From an uncultured Bacilli bacterium (GTDB lineage Bacteria; Bacillota_I; Bacilli_A; RF39; UBA660), in NCBI GenBank assembly GCA_934168205.1, contig CAKPMX010000007.1:1-45025 (forward strand): DNA of 45,025 bases, written 5' to 3'. Below the pieces are notes generated by a model, which was not told where the DNA came from, searched no databases, and saw only the letters and a list, made by a program, of their open reading frames with translations. Both the position numbers and the translations under genes were made by a program. Shown in pieces: positions 1-8,346 of the stretch; within the stretch, counting starts at the first letter, position 1, and every line of letters begins with the position of its first letter.

Positions 1-166
1 ATGGTTAATAAGTTAATTGTGCAATTTAGTAAAAGTTTTTCATAACTCCTACACATTTATTTTTTTAACATTTTTCAGCAAAAAATATGTTTTAAATGTA
101 AAAAGAGATTTTATTTTTTTTCCTTTATTTTCAAGGGTTTAATAGTGTTTTTTCATAACTCACCAC

Positions 167-256
167 TTACCAGTTAAGAACGACTTTAGTTAACTTTTCT
201 TCTTGATTGTTATTTTTCTTTTCTGCTCTTGCTTTTCTTTTTTGGTACATATCCAT
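167..256 (-). CDS. Small basic protein of 29 residues, unknown function
   Basis: An ATG at 256 follows a good ribosome binding site (AAGGAAGTG, 6 nt spacing) and opens 29 codons ending in TAA. The product begins MDMYQKRKARAEKK, is rich in Lys/Arg/Glu/Asn and ends in Trp. It has no membrane segment. I do not recognise the family. Support is the ribosome binding site and non-random composition only, so it could be a fortuitous ORF or the remnant of a longer gene. The rest of 1-300 shows nothing I can name. Confidence 0.35.
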   Translation of the reverse strand: MDMYQKRKARAEKKNNNQEEKLTKVVLNW

Positions 257-301
257 TTATTTCACTTCCTTTTAGTAAAATTTTTTTACACTTTTATATA
301 A

Positions 302-709
302 CTATTTTTTATAATAATTTAGTTCTTCTAATTCTTTTATATTTTCTTTAACCCATGGATTACCTGCAACAATTTTATTTATTTTTAACGATACCTTCAT
401 TTCATTGGTTGTGATATTCATAGTATTCTCAAGTAAAATACCTTTTTTCATTTCAAATTTTGTGATATTTTTCCATTCTATTAAACAACAATCTAATATA
501 TTCCAGTTGCCTTCTACTGGAAAAACATGAATTCCTTTTTCATCAAAACCAAATAAGTATGATGTTGCCCTTTCTGATGCAATTACGATTACTGGTCCAG
601 CAGGTAAAACCCATTTTACTTTATAGGTACTATGTCCTGGTACAATATTATTTTTATAACTGAAATTCCATTTATTTAATTCTTCTTTTACTCTTTCTAA
701 ATTAAGCAT
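302..709 (-). CDS. Hypothetical protein, possibly PH-like fold (135 aa)
   Basis: The product starts MLNLERVKEEL and is a soluble protein with no signal peptide or membrane span. The middle alternates short hydrophobic strands (around VIVIASERATSYLFGFDEKGI and the segment after it) with a C-terminal helix (WVKENIKELEELN). That layout resembles small bacterial PH-like (YokE/bPH) proteins, but this is an impression, not a motif match. The start has AGGGAG 9 nt upstream. The gene ends in TAG, which shows that TAG acts as a stop in this accessory stretch. It lies 24 nt downstream of the rhuM-like gene and may be co-transcribed with it. Confidence 0.5.
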   Translation of the reverse strand: MLNLERVKEELNKWNFSYKNNIVPGHSTYKVKWVLPAGPVIVIASERATSYLFGFDEKGIHVFPVEGNWNILDCCLIEWKNITKFEMKKGILLENTMNITTNEMKVSLKINKIVAGNPWVKENIKELEELNYYKK

Positions 710-733
710 ATTTCTAATCTCCCTTTCATTTCA

Positions 734-1753
734 TCATTTATTTGTTTCTTCTACTAATAAATCAAAATCCGATTTATATAATTTATCTTGTTTTATTCTA
801 TATTTTTCAAATTCTGTTAATGCTTTATCACAAGCTATTTCATGTGATATTTTTTCAGCATCTTTAAGTACATCTAAATCATCAGCAAGTAAAAATTTAT
901 CAATTCTAGATGCCCAATCTTCCATTGTCATAGGAATATGCCTTTTGGCTCTATTTTCTGCTAAATCTAAAAATGCTGATACTATAAGTTCTAAACTTTC
1001 TAATTCTTCTTTACTCAAATAATTTTTAGCTATTACTACATCAGTTTCTAATATTTTTCCATTAGGAGAATTTTTCCAAGATGTAAGTCCCATATTTTCT
1101 GAATCTGCTCTATTATATATTATCTCTGCAGCAGTTTGGTGAGAAACCGCATAGTGCATTTTATTTTGTACTTTTTTAAAAAATTTAATAGTTGTAGGGG
1201 ATTTTTTATCATAATCCACGCTGGTAGCATATATATCAGTTATTTTTTGATAAAATCTTCTTTCAGATAATCTTATTTCTCTTATTTCAGCAAGTAGTGA
1301 ATTATAATAATCTTCATCAAAGAATGCATCATTTGCCATTCTTTTTTTATCTATTATATAACCCTTTTTAGAGAATTCTTTTAATATATAAGTTGCCCAT
1401 CTTCTAAATTGTATAGCTCTATCAGTATTAACTTTATAACCAATAGAAATTACCATATCTAAATTATAATACTGCACATTTCTTTTTACTTTTCTACTAC
1501 CTTCTTTTTGAACTAGTAAGAATTTCTTACTAGTTGAATTTTGTCCCAATTCATAGCTATCATATATCTCATTAATATGCATAGTAATATTATTTCTAGT
1601 TGTATTAAAAAGTTCCCCAATTGCTTTTTGAGTTAACCATAAATCACCATCTTCAAATCTAACTTCTATTCCTTTATCATGAGTTTGTCTTTCAAAGATT
1701 AAGAACTCAGCACTACTACTTCTAATTATTAAATCTTTTGCCACCTTTATCAT
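734..1753 (-). CDS. RhuM family protein (virulence-RhuM / Fic-associated regulator family)
   Basis: The 339-residue product matches the RhuM family from memory of its conserved blocks: DGDLWLTQKAIGELFNTTRN near residue 35, YNLDMVISIGYKVNTDRAIQ near 97, RRWATYILKEFSKKGY near 118 and LSERRFYQKITDIYATS near 162. RhuM was first described in a Salmonella pathogenicity island; homologues are scattered on mobile and accessory DNA, and their biochemistry is unsettled. The length is normal for the family and the gene appears intact. The ATG at 1753 abuts an AAAGGAG sequence with no spacing; GTG at codon 4 (1744) has better spacing and may be the real start. It ends in TGA. A second, broken RhuM-like scrap lies at 3213-3323. 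Confidence 0.85.
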   Translation of the reverse strand: MIKVAKDLIIRSSSAEFLIFERQTHDKGIEVRFEDGDLWLTQKAIGELFNTTRNNITMHINEIYDSYELGQNSTSKKFLLVQKEGSRKVKRNVQYYNLDMVISIGYKVNTDRAIQFRRWATYILKEFSKKGYIIDKKRMANDAFFDEDYYNSLLAEIREIRLSERRFYQKITDIYATSVDYDKKSPTTIKFFKKVQNKMHYAVSHQTAAEIIYNRADSENMGLTSWKNSPNGKILETDVVIAKNYLSKEELESLELIVSAFLDLAENRAKRHIPMTMEDWASRIDKFLLADDLDVLKDAEKISHEIACDKALTEFEKYRIKQDKLYKSDFDLLVEETNK

Positions 1754-1950
1754 CTCCTTTGTCTAAAATATTAGTTTCCCATAAGTCGTAATTTCCTCTT
1801 TTTTTGAATTCTTTTATAAATTTTATCTAAAAAATGTAAAAAGAAATAAATAGAAAATGCTTTATTTATAAGGATTTGTGAATGGCTTTACATTAATCGG
1901 TATATACCAGTTGATATTTGTTTTGTGAATGTTTTCGTTATTCATTATTT

Positions 1951-2472
1951 TCACTTTCTTTCTAAAATTTTTCTTTTACTTAGTGGTAATATTTCAGTAC
2001 TTTTTTCGTCATATAATTTGTCTGCCAATATCATTGATTCCTTTAACAGTTCTTCTAGGTTACTTATCGGAACTTTATTATAATCCATTTTATATAACCA
2101 ATCAAGATACTTTATCTTTGAATCATTATCTGGTCTGCCATATATTACTTTCCCAGAATGTAACCAATATCCAAATTCTACATTTGTAGTAAAAGCAAAC
2201 ATATCAGGTAAACTTCTAGGAATCCAAAACATAATAACAGTTGATTCTATTAATGCCTCTCTTTCCCACATTGCCTAATCTATATAATTAGCTTTTGGCT
2301 TCCAAGTCGAATATTCGGGAACATAAACTATGCCATCAAATCCTAACTCATTTAACCTTTCACAAGCAGTAGTTCTCCATGATTTTGTCTTTTCATCTCT
2401 TGGTGTTGGTCCAGCCAAAAATATAGATTTTTTATTTTTTATAATAGTTTGATCTGAATAATTAATAATCAT
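1951..2472 (-). pseudogene. Nucleoside 2-deoxyribosyltransferase-like protein, interrupted by one in-frame TAG
   Basis: Two in-frame pieces make one protein. Residues 1-65 hold the family start (SIFLAGPTPRDEKTKSWR, then FDGIVYVPEYS). After a TAG at 2277-2275 and two codons, the second piece continues MWEREALIESTVIMFWIPRS, as expected of the domain. In homologues the junction reads like YxDQxxWE, so the TAG most simply replaces a CAG (Gln) codon. The family cleaves or transfers deoxyribosyl groups between nucleobases, and these short forms occur widely in phage and accessory DNA. Nearby genes end in TAG, so this is probably a nonsense mutation rather than recoding. The C-terminal piece alone would lack the nucleotide-binding GPTPR loop. 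Confidence 0.75.
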
Positions 2473-2559
2473 AATATCATTATCGCCTTTCTAATAAATT
2501 TTATCTTATTTTACTTATAAATATTTTTAAACTTTATAATTTTTAGTTGTTTTACTCTA

Positions 2560-3210
2560 TCACTTTAATATAAGTGCTATTTCTACATCAGTCATATTAT
2601 CTCGAAGGGATTCTTTTCTTATTCCTTTATATGCTTTATACTAACTTGATTTCATTCCAGACCAACCTTTATAGATTTCGTTTGTAAGTAAAGCATATTC
2701 CATTGGTTTGTTTATTCCTACTTCTTTCCAGACATCTGTAAGTTTAAATCTATCTACAATTCCTGTTAGTCTAGTTTTAATCCATTCATCAGTGTATCCT
2801 TTATTGCGATAGTAATTTACAGCTCGATTTATTGCTATTTCTGGATCAAACACTTCATCAATTCTTTCACTTCCAAGATTTGCTAACCATAATTTAAAAG
2901 GTTCTGCTTTTGGACTGGGTATAGATTCAATTAATCTAAATATATTTTTTGTATCTAGCATATCAGTATAACGCATTTTTCCATCTTTTGCCCTTAATTT
3001 TAAAGCGTCACATTTTGTGACGGTTTCATTCCCTTCTTGAATCATTCTGGATTTTAGCGTTCTCCAATAATGAGACGGATCTTTGCTCTCCGTTAAAACA
3101 CTAATAACATCAACAACGCTAAAATAATAATCTTCTTTTTCACTATCCCAAATGCTTCTGATTTCTTTATCCTCAAATAAATTTGATATTATTTCTAATT
3201 TATTATTCAA
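2560..3210 (-). pseudogene. Bro-N domain protein (phage antirepressor type), truncated by in-frame TAG
   Basis: The 189-190 residue open part carries a Bro-N domain (IRSIWDSEKEDYYFSVVDVI, then DPSHYWRTLKSRM, later NIFRLIESIPSPKAEPFK) found in phage antirepressors. It stops at TAG (2643-2641) right after IYKGWSGMKSS. The same frame continues past the stop with family-like sequence (YKAYKGIRKESLRDNMTD) for 26 codons to TGA at 2560. Intact relatives run about 90 residues further, so the C-terminal domain is lost. GTG at 3219 touches the AGAAGG ribosome binding site; TTG at 3210 has an 8-nt spacing and gives a start (M)NNKLEI typical of the family, so I chose it. The N-terminal half could still be made. 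Confidence 0.75.
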
Positions 3211-3212
3211 GT

Positions 3213-3323
3213 TTAACACCTTCTTTCATTTGAACGAATATTTCTAATTCTTTCAAGCGTTTCTGAAAAATAATCTTCTTCAAATATGTAGTTAGGATTT
3301 TTTAATCTTCCATCAATAGTTTT
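3213..3323 (-). pseudogene. RhuM-family fragment (about 36 codons)
   Basis: An open stretch with no start codon reads DGRLKNPNYIFEEDYFSETL and then ERIRNIRSNERR. This matches the region just before the RRFYQKI block of RhuM proteins, compare FFDEDYYNSLLAEIREIRLS in the intact copy at 734-1753. It is bounded by TGA upstream and TAA downstream, overlaps the start of the Bro-N gene, and has lost both ends. It shows that the patch has been built by repeated insertion or deletion of similar accessory genes. Confidence 0.55.
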
Positions 3324-3368
3324 TCATATGTCATCTTTCATTTATTTTAGTTGTTTTGTTATTGTCAT

Positions 3369-4167
3369 TTATTCTACTTTCCTTATTTTATCAATTTGTT
3401 CTTCTATTTCCTCAGGATGATTTTTAACTATGTCATAAAAACTAGTAATTTCTCGTGCTTTTATTAGCAATGGTATTCGTTTGGTTAAATTTTCATCTGT
3501 ATATTTATAATAGCTTAATACTTTATTTACAAACTCTGTTCCCAAATAATAAAGTGCAGCAATATCATAAACTGGACACCCATACCAGAACATTCGAAAT
3601 CCACTATTCCAACTAATTCATTATTATCATCAAGAATATAATTTTCATACCATAAATCTCCATGTATAAAGTGATAATCATTAAATGTTAGCAAATAGTT
3701 TTTATATTCATAAAACCAAGATAATATTTTTTCATAATCCAATTCACTTAAATAATCTTTTAATTCAATAACGCTTTTTCAGTAATTTCAAGCTCATTTT
3801 TAACATATTTATCCTTATCAAAGTCAACTTTTATTTCATGTAACTCATTCATAAATTCAGCAATTTTTTTAGCAACATTATCTAAATTAACTATCTTAAT
3901 ATGTTTTTCTCTAAAAGTATGTCCTTTAATCATTTTGCAAATCAATGCACCATTTATATATTCTTTACAAGGCTCAATTAATTCAATGATTATTGGTATT
4001 TTTAACGTTTTGACATTACTTATTTGATTAATTACATTTACATATTTTTGATAGTTTCTATACGAATTATGATTTACTCCATCAAGTAAAATATAATCAT
4101 TATTTATAATATATGCCTTACTATTAAAACCCTCATTTATGTATTTTTTACTTATAATTTTCACCAT
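3369..4167 (-). pseudogene. Aminoglycoside phosphotransferase (APH) family gene with two frameshifts
   Basis: Three overlapping reading frames join into one APH-fold kinase-like protein. The first (4167 to about 3765) has the N-lobe, with INEGFNSKAYIINNDYILLD. The second carries the catalytic loop HFIHGDLWYENYIL and the metal-binding GIVDFECSGMG. The third resumes with YGCPVYDIAALYYLGTEF. Each break is explained by one missing base, near 3767 (TTATTGAATTA where TTATTGGAATTA would keep frame) and near 3588 (after the GMG codons). Members of this fold phosphorylate aminoglycosides, choline, homoserine or sugars; the substrate here cannot be told. With HGD and DFE split from the C-lobe it should be inactive unless these are sequencing errors. 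Confidence 0.8.
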
Positions 4168-4369
4168 TACACCTCATTTTTAATCACATAAAGTCATAAT
4201 ACACATTCTTTGATGATTCTTAATTTACGATTTAGATATTCTTAACCTAAATTAAGTATTTATTTTCTTTAGTATAGCATAAAAACGATAACATTAAAAT
4301 CTAACAAACGTATCAAATTGTTTTACTATTTTCACTTAAAAAACTCTACTATAAATTTAAATCAAAAGC

Positions 4370-5020
4370 TTATTTTCTAACTTTACCCTTTTGATATACA
4401 TATTCTTCAATATGCATTTGATGTCCATAGTCACTTACATCATCTACTTCCTGTAATCCTCTAAACATCCTCATAAAAATAACATTAAAAGGAGTATATC
4501 TACTTCCTGAATTACGAAATCTAACTCCTATCATTCCTAAAGTATTATATTCTCTATCATATCCTTCAATATATGGTTGTGTCCTAAATTCAATTAAAAA
4601 CTTATCTTCACATTTTTTAATAGAAACCATATTAGCTACTTCAAAACCAGTTTCATCTGATACCCAAGTAACAGTTCCATCATCACTATCATATAAGTCA
4701 TTATAGTGTGACATATTATATTTTCTTTCTCGCATCTTTTGGAATTTCACATCTGATGAAGTCTTTATTTTCTCATCACCAAAAATATTAATAGTCCCTA
4801 TGTCATATAACAATTTTTCAAACAGTGAATATATTTGATAGTTTTCTTTAGTAATTTCAAAATAATCATAGGCATATTCTTCAAGCTCAACACAGTCAGT
4901 ATTTCTAATAATCCAATGTAAATCTCCCGTACCAGCAAATACTATTGATAAAGTTTTATTTTCATCTACTAAATGAATATCTTTAGTACCATAATCATTA
5001 TCGCTTAATATTACTCTCAC
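4370..5020 (-). CDS. Hypothetical protein (216 aa)
   Basis: The GTG start at 5020 has AGAGGAG 7 nt upstream. The product is acidic and soluble, with no signal peptide or membrane segment. It opens MRVILSDNDYGTKDIHLVDE and ends with MHIEEYVYQKGKVRK. Aromatic and Asp/Glu-rich strands suggest an all-beta or alpha/beta fold. I do not recognise a family. It lies between the APH pseudogene and a DinD remnant, so it belongs to the accessory patch, yet its own frame is intact. About 200 nt separate it from the next gene downstream, with nothing recognisable there. Confidence 0.5.
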   Translation of the reverse strand: MRVILSDNDYGTKDIHLVDENKTLSIVFAGTGDLHWIIRNTDCVELEEYAYDYFEITKENYQIYSLFEKLLYDIGTINIFGDEKIKTSSDVKFQKMRERKYNMSHYNDLYDSDDGTVTWVSDETGFEVANMVSIKKCEDKFLIEFRTQPYIEGYDREYNTLGMIGVRFRNSGSRYTPFNVIFMRMFRGLQEVDDVSDYGHQMHIEEYVYQKGKVRK

Positions 5021-5065
5021 AAAAATTCTCCTCTTGGTTCAATACCATATATTATAACACCAGTT

Positions 5066-5395
5066 TTATTTTGTTCCTATAAGTTTCTTATTTTCTTGTT
5101 GCTTCCTTTCTCTTTCAAGTTCTTTTAAATTTTTTTCAGGAGTAGGCATTTCTTCAGGCATCATTCCACCAATATCAGCAATAGCTTTTAGAACCTTTTT
5201 ACCTACTTCATAATGAACACTTCTAGCCTCATTTTCTCCTTGTACATTATCTCTTAGAAGTTTTTGTTTAGTTTGATTTATTCTAAACAAATTAGCTACC
5301 AACTCATCTTCATTTATATTATAGTTTTTTGAAACAAGTTTCCCACAAATATTTACAAAATCATTAATATTTATTTTATTTTCACTTATACCGCT
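5066..5395 (-). pseudogene. C-terminal remnant of a DinD-like (DNA-damage-inducible protein D) gene
   Basis: The frame is open from a TAG at 5398 down to 5066. The last 80 residues match the DinD C-terminus: ELVANLFRINQTKQKLLRDN, then HYEVGKKVLKAIADIGG and MPEEMPTPEKNLKELERE. Full-length DinD is about 270-280 residues, so the whole Bro-like N-terminal half is missing. An internal GTG-type start at 5302 would give only 78 residues. There is no promoter; an intrinsic terminator lies just upstream at 5421-5444 on the same strand. I call it a non-functional remnant. Confidence 0.65.
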
Positions 5396-5420
5396 CTATC
5401 TTACATTGCGATTACACCAT

Positions 5421-5444
5421 AAAAAAACAGGACTAAATCCTGTT
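5421..5444 (-). terminator. Intrinsic terminator of the M15 peptidase gene
   Basis: On the minus strand a 7-bp stem AACAGGA/TCCTGTT with a 5-nt loop is followed by seven U residues. Confidence 0.8.
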
Positions 5445-5554
5445 CGTATAAATATCCTCTACATTTATAATAATATAGACATCAATTTTCATTATTAATT
5501 TTTCATTGAATGCTCTTGTTATAATATCTTTGATTACAAAATAAATTTTCTCTC

Positions 5555-6310
5555 CTAAATACATTTGAAATTATTTCTTGTCATCTCATGAATTTTATTT
5601 ATTCTCTCCATTACCTCTGTAATTTTACTAGCATTAGGTTCAAAATGTTGCCAGTCACAAGACCATAAGCTTGATTGTTTCGGCCAAATTCCGCCACACT
5701 CAAATCCTACAGAATCAAATGCACAACAAACCTGGTCTCCTAACGTAATAATATGCGGATCACTCTTAGCTTTTTCTTCTCTATCTATTAATACACTTTT
5801 TTCATATTCAGAAAGTGAAGAAACATCAAAAGTACCATCACTATTTCTAGGTGTATATGGATTTGATAAAGGATTTATATCAATGGCAATACCTAAAGCA
5901 TGATTAGATAAATTACCTTTTCCAACTATACTTCTAAAACAAAAAGAACTACTATTATTATTTAAAACACTATTTCTATCAGTTTTATCAGTATCACCAG
6001 ATACCCAGAAGTCATCAATTAATCTCATACTATTTATTTGATATTTCTCCTCAAACAACTTAGAAAAAACTTCTCTAGTTTCGTTTAATATAGCCTTATG
6101 AATAATTAATTCACCTACTTTAACTTTTCCATCATAACCATAATGAAGAAGTCTTACATAAGTCAAATCTTTAAGAGAAACATACTCATTATCTTGAAAA
6201 CTTTTTCCATAAATTCGATTATACACAGAATCATTTTCCTCTATATCACGTTCCTCAAAAACATATTTATTAACAGCAACAGTCTCTCCTATTCTATATC
6301 CTTCTAACAT
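5555..6310 (-). CDS. M15 family D-alanyl-D-alanine carboxypeptidase-like protein
   Basis: The C-terminal two thirds carries the zinc peptidase motifs of family M15 (VanY / L-Ala-D-Glu peptidase type). SNHALGIAIDINPLSNPY near residue 138-155 is the HxxxxxxD zinc-binding block, and CDWQHFEP near 225 supplies the third zinc ligand. Such enzymes trim peptidoglycan stem peptides. I see no signal peptide, lipobox or membrane segment, so a phage-endolysin-like origin or non-classical export is possible. ATG at 6310 has AGGTG 6 nt upstream, better than GTG at 6319. It stands alone, with a terminator downstream. Confidence 0.8.
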   Translation of the reverse strand: MLEGYRIGETVAVNKYVFEERDIEENDSVYNRIYGKSFQDNEYVSLKDLTYVRLLHYGYDGKVKVGELIIHKAILNETREVFSKLFEEKYQINSMRLIDDFWVSGDTDKTDRNSVLNNNSSSFCFRSIVGKGNLSNHALGIAIDINPLSNPYTPRNSDGTFDVSSLSEYEKSVLIDREEKAKSDPHIITLGDQVCCAFDSVGFECGGIWPKQSSLWSCDWQHFEPNASKITEVMERINKIHEMTRNNFKCI

Positions 6311-6525
6311 AATAATCACCTACCCAAAAATCATATAAATATTTTGTAAAACTTACCTTCAAACTAAAAATATTATCTTTAAAATTTTAAAAGCCAATTT
6401 CTTTAAAAAATAGATATTTAACACATAAATAATGTAATTCATTACACATTCATAATTTTGTCTTACTATAATAAAACTTAAACATACGTTTATCAATAAG
6501 AAAAAGCAGAAAATAAAGACAATAT

Positions 6526-7044
6526 TTATGAATAAAAAAACTTATCCATATCATTACCTTCAAGTTTTAAAAGTTCAATTTTATTATCAATACCGCCACC
6601 ATAGCCAGTTAAATTGCCATTTGCACCTACAACCCTATGACAAGGAACAATAATACAAATAGGATTCCATCCAACAGCGCCACCTACAGCTTGACTAGAC
6701 ATTTTTTCTCTTCCTCTTTTTGCCGCAATTTTCTTTGCTATATCATTGTAAGTTAAAACCTCACCATAAGAAATCGTATTCATTATTTCAAAGACTTCTT
6801 TACGAAATGATGTTAAATCATTAATTTTATATTTTGGTGTAAAAGACGGATTCTTCCCAGAAAAATAAATATCAAGCCAAGAACTAGTCTCTTCAAATAT
6901 TGGTAAATCCTTAGTTTCCATATCACCAGTATGTTTTAAGTCATCATTCGATCCAACAAACCATAAGCCTGTTAAATATTCTCCATCACTACACATCATC
7001 ATATCAGAAAAATCACTGGGAGTCTTATACATACACTTATACAT
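6526..7044 (-). CDS. ogt: Methylated-DNA--[protein]-cysteine S-methyltransferase
   Basis: This is the suicide repair protein that transfers alkyl groups from O6-alkylguanine in DNA to its own cysteine. The active site PCHRVVGANGNLTGYGGG is complete, preceded by the helix-turn-helix block ISYGEVLTYNDIAKKIA and AVGGAVGWNP. The length (about 172 residues) is normal for Ogt. An N-terminal RNase-H-like part is present (LTGLWFVG). ATG at 7044 lies 7 nt from AGGTG. It is a single-gene unit, with about 200 nt of unannotated A+T-rich DNA on its downstream side. Confidence 0.95.
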   Translation of the reverse strand: MYKCMYKTPSDFSDMMMCSDGEYLTGLWFVGSNDDLKHTGDMETKDLPIFEETSSWLDIYFSGKNPSFTPKYKINDLTSFRKEVFEIMNTISYGEVLTYNDIAKKIAAKRGREKMSSQAVGGAVGWNPICIIVPCHRVVGANGNLTGYGGGIDNKIELLKLEGNDMDKFFYS

Positions 7045-7149
7045 CACAAATCACCTACATAAAAACATTGATTACACAATATCATTTTATCATCGCTAAA
7101 TAATTTTTTCAAAAAAAAGAAAAACTAAAAAATTTAGCATTTCTACAAT

Positions 7150-8244
7150 TTACATTTTATAACTTTTAAGAATAACATTAATCATTGAAAAAGAAATATT
7201 ACCAGTATCATCACCAATAATCTCTGTTCTAACTTCAAGATTACCGCCTGCATAAACATCAGCAAAATTAACTTCCGAAAAATCCATATCACTAGTATTA
7301 CCTTTATTAAGAACAAATTCCATATCACTTATCTTTTCACCAGTAGTAGCATTATATAAATAAAATTTACCACCAGTATCATTAGTAACACCGGATATCC
7401 TACCACATAAAGTAATTTCAAATACAGTTGTTCTTGAAACTTTAATTTGATTACCGGAAATAGATACAACATCTGAATTTCCTGGAATAATTCTAGTAGT
7501 AGTAATCATAGAAGTACCTGCACTATTAGAATCTTTAAAACTAGCAAAACAAATTACATCATATGAGGTTGGTCCTAAAGTACCCGTTGGACCAATATCA
7601 CCTTTTGGACCGGTTGGACCTATATCGCCCTTATCTCCTTTTGGAATATAAAAAGTCAAATGATGAACAGTTCCTAATTTATCATCATGAACTTCAGCAT
7701 CCTCTCCTGCTTCAAGAGTCTCTGTAGCATCAACTGTAATAACTTCACTTATACCAATTTCACCAGGTAAACCTCTTGGACCAATATCACCTTTTGGCCC
7801 AGTCGGACCTATCTCACCCTTAGGACCAGAATCTCCCTTTGGCCCTATCTCACCTTTAGGTATTACAAAATCAAACACGTGATGATTACCAACACTATTA
7901 TCAATAACTAAAGCTTCCTCTCCTACATCACCAGTTCTTGTACGACCAACTTCAATAGTTGCAGCCTCACCTGGAGGTCCTTCTATTATCGCAGCCTCTT
8001 TCCATTTTTTCTCCGTATCATCCCAAATAACCAAACTCTTTTGTTGAACTATATAGCAGTCACCATTTTCGCCTTCCGGATGATACTTAGTAAGTTCATC
8101 CATAGTATCATAAGTTCCAAGTATTTTAACACCAGCTCCAGCTGGCCCAGTCGGACCAGGAATAGCACAAATACCAAGTTCATTTAATTTCTTTCTAATT
8201 TTAGCATTTTCTATAATACGATTATATTTATCATCACAATTCAT
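7150..8244 (-). CDS. Collagen-like triple-helix repeat protein (surface/exosporium type)
   Basis: The protein has three Gly-X-Y tracts: GPTGPAGAG near residue 32, a longer one from PKGEIGPKGDSGPKGEIGPT to GLPGEIG in the middle, and GDKGDIGPTGPKGDIGPTGT before the C-terminal domain. Between them are two copies of a short beta module ending in HVFDFVIPKG and HHLTFYIPKG. A module near residue 45 (YDTMDELTKYHPEGENGDCY) resembles carbohydrate-binding segments of similar proteins. The last 130 residues look like a C1q/BclA-type jelly roll. There is no signal peptide, as in BclA-type exosporium or phage-tail collagen proteins. The ATG at 8244 has AGGTGA upstream. With spore genes in the window an exosporium role is plausible (inference). 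Confidence 0.8.
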   Translation of the reverse strand: MNCDDKYNRIIENAKIRKKLNELGICAIPGPTGPAGAGVKILGTYDTMDELTKYHPEGENGDCYIVQQKSLVIWDDTEKKWKEAAIIEGPPGEAATIEVGRTRTGDVGEEALVIDNSVGNHHVFDFVIPKGEIGPKGDSGPKGEIGPTGPKGDIGPRGLPGEIGISEVITVDATETLEAGEDAEVHDDKLGTVHHLTFYIPKGDKGDIGPTGPKGDIGPTGTLGPTSYDVICFASFKDSNSAGTSMITTTRIIPGNSDVVSISGNQIKVSRTTVFEITLCGRISGVTNDTGGKFYLYNATTGEKISDMEFVLNKGNTSDMDFSEVNFADVYAGGNLEVRTEIIGDDTGNISFSMINVILKSYKM

Positions 8245-8312
8245 ATAAAATATCACCTAGTCTATTATATGAAAAACAAAATAAACTGTCATAGCAAACA
8301 ACTATTCATTCA

Positions 8313-8341
8313 AAGAAAAAAACTAGTAAAAATACTAGTTT
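8313..8341 (-). terminator. Intrinsic terminator of the M18 aminopeptidase gene
   Basis: A perfect 9-bp stem AAACTAGTA/TACTAGTTT with a 4-nt loop is followed on the minus strand by a U-rich run. Confidence 0.85.
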
Positions 8342-8346
8342 GCTCC

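Noticed and set aside
1929..2189. 86-residue plus-strand ORF
   Set aside because: It is antisense to the deoxyribosyltransferase-like gene; no ribosome binding site and composition (Phe/Leu/Ile runs) is that of a shadow frame.
7150..8244. Collagen-like gene as a phage tail fibre in a prophage
   Set aside because: No capsid, tail, portal or terminase genes nearby; exosporium-type surface protein fits the spore genes better, though phage origin of the gene cannot be excluded.
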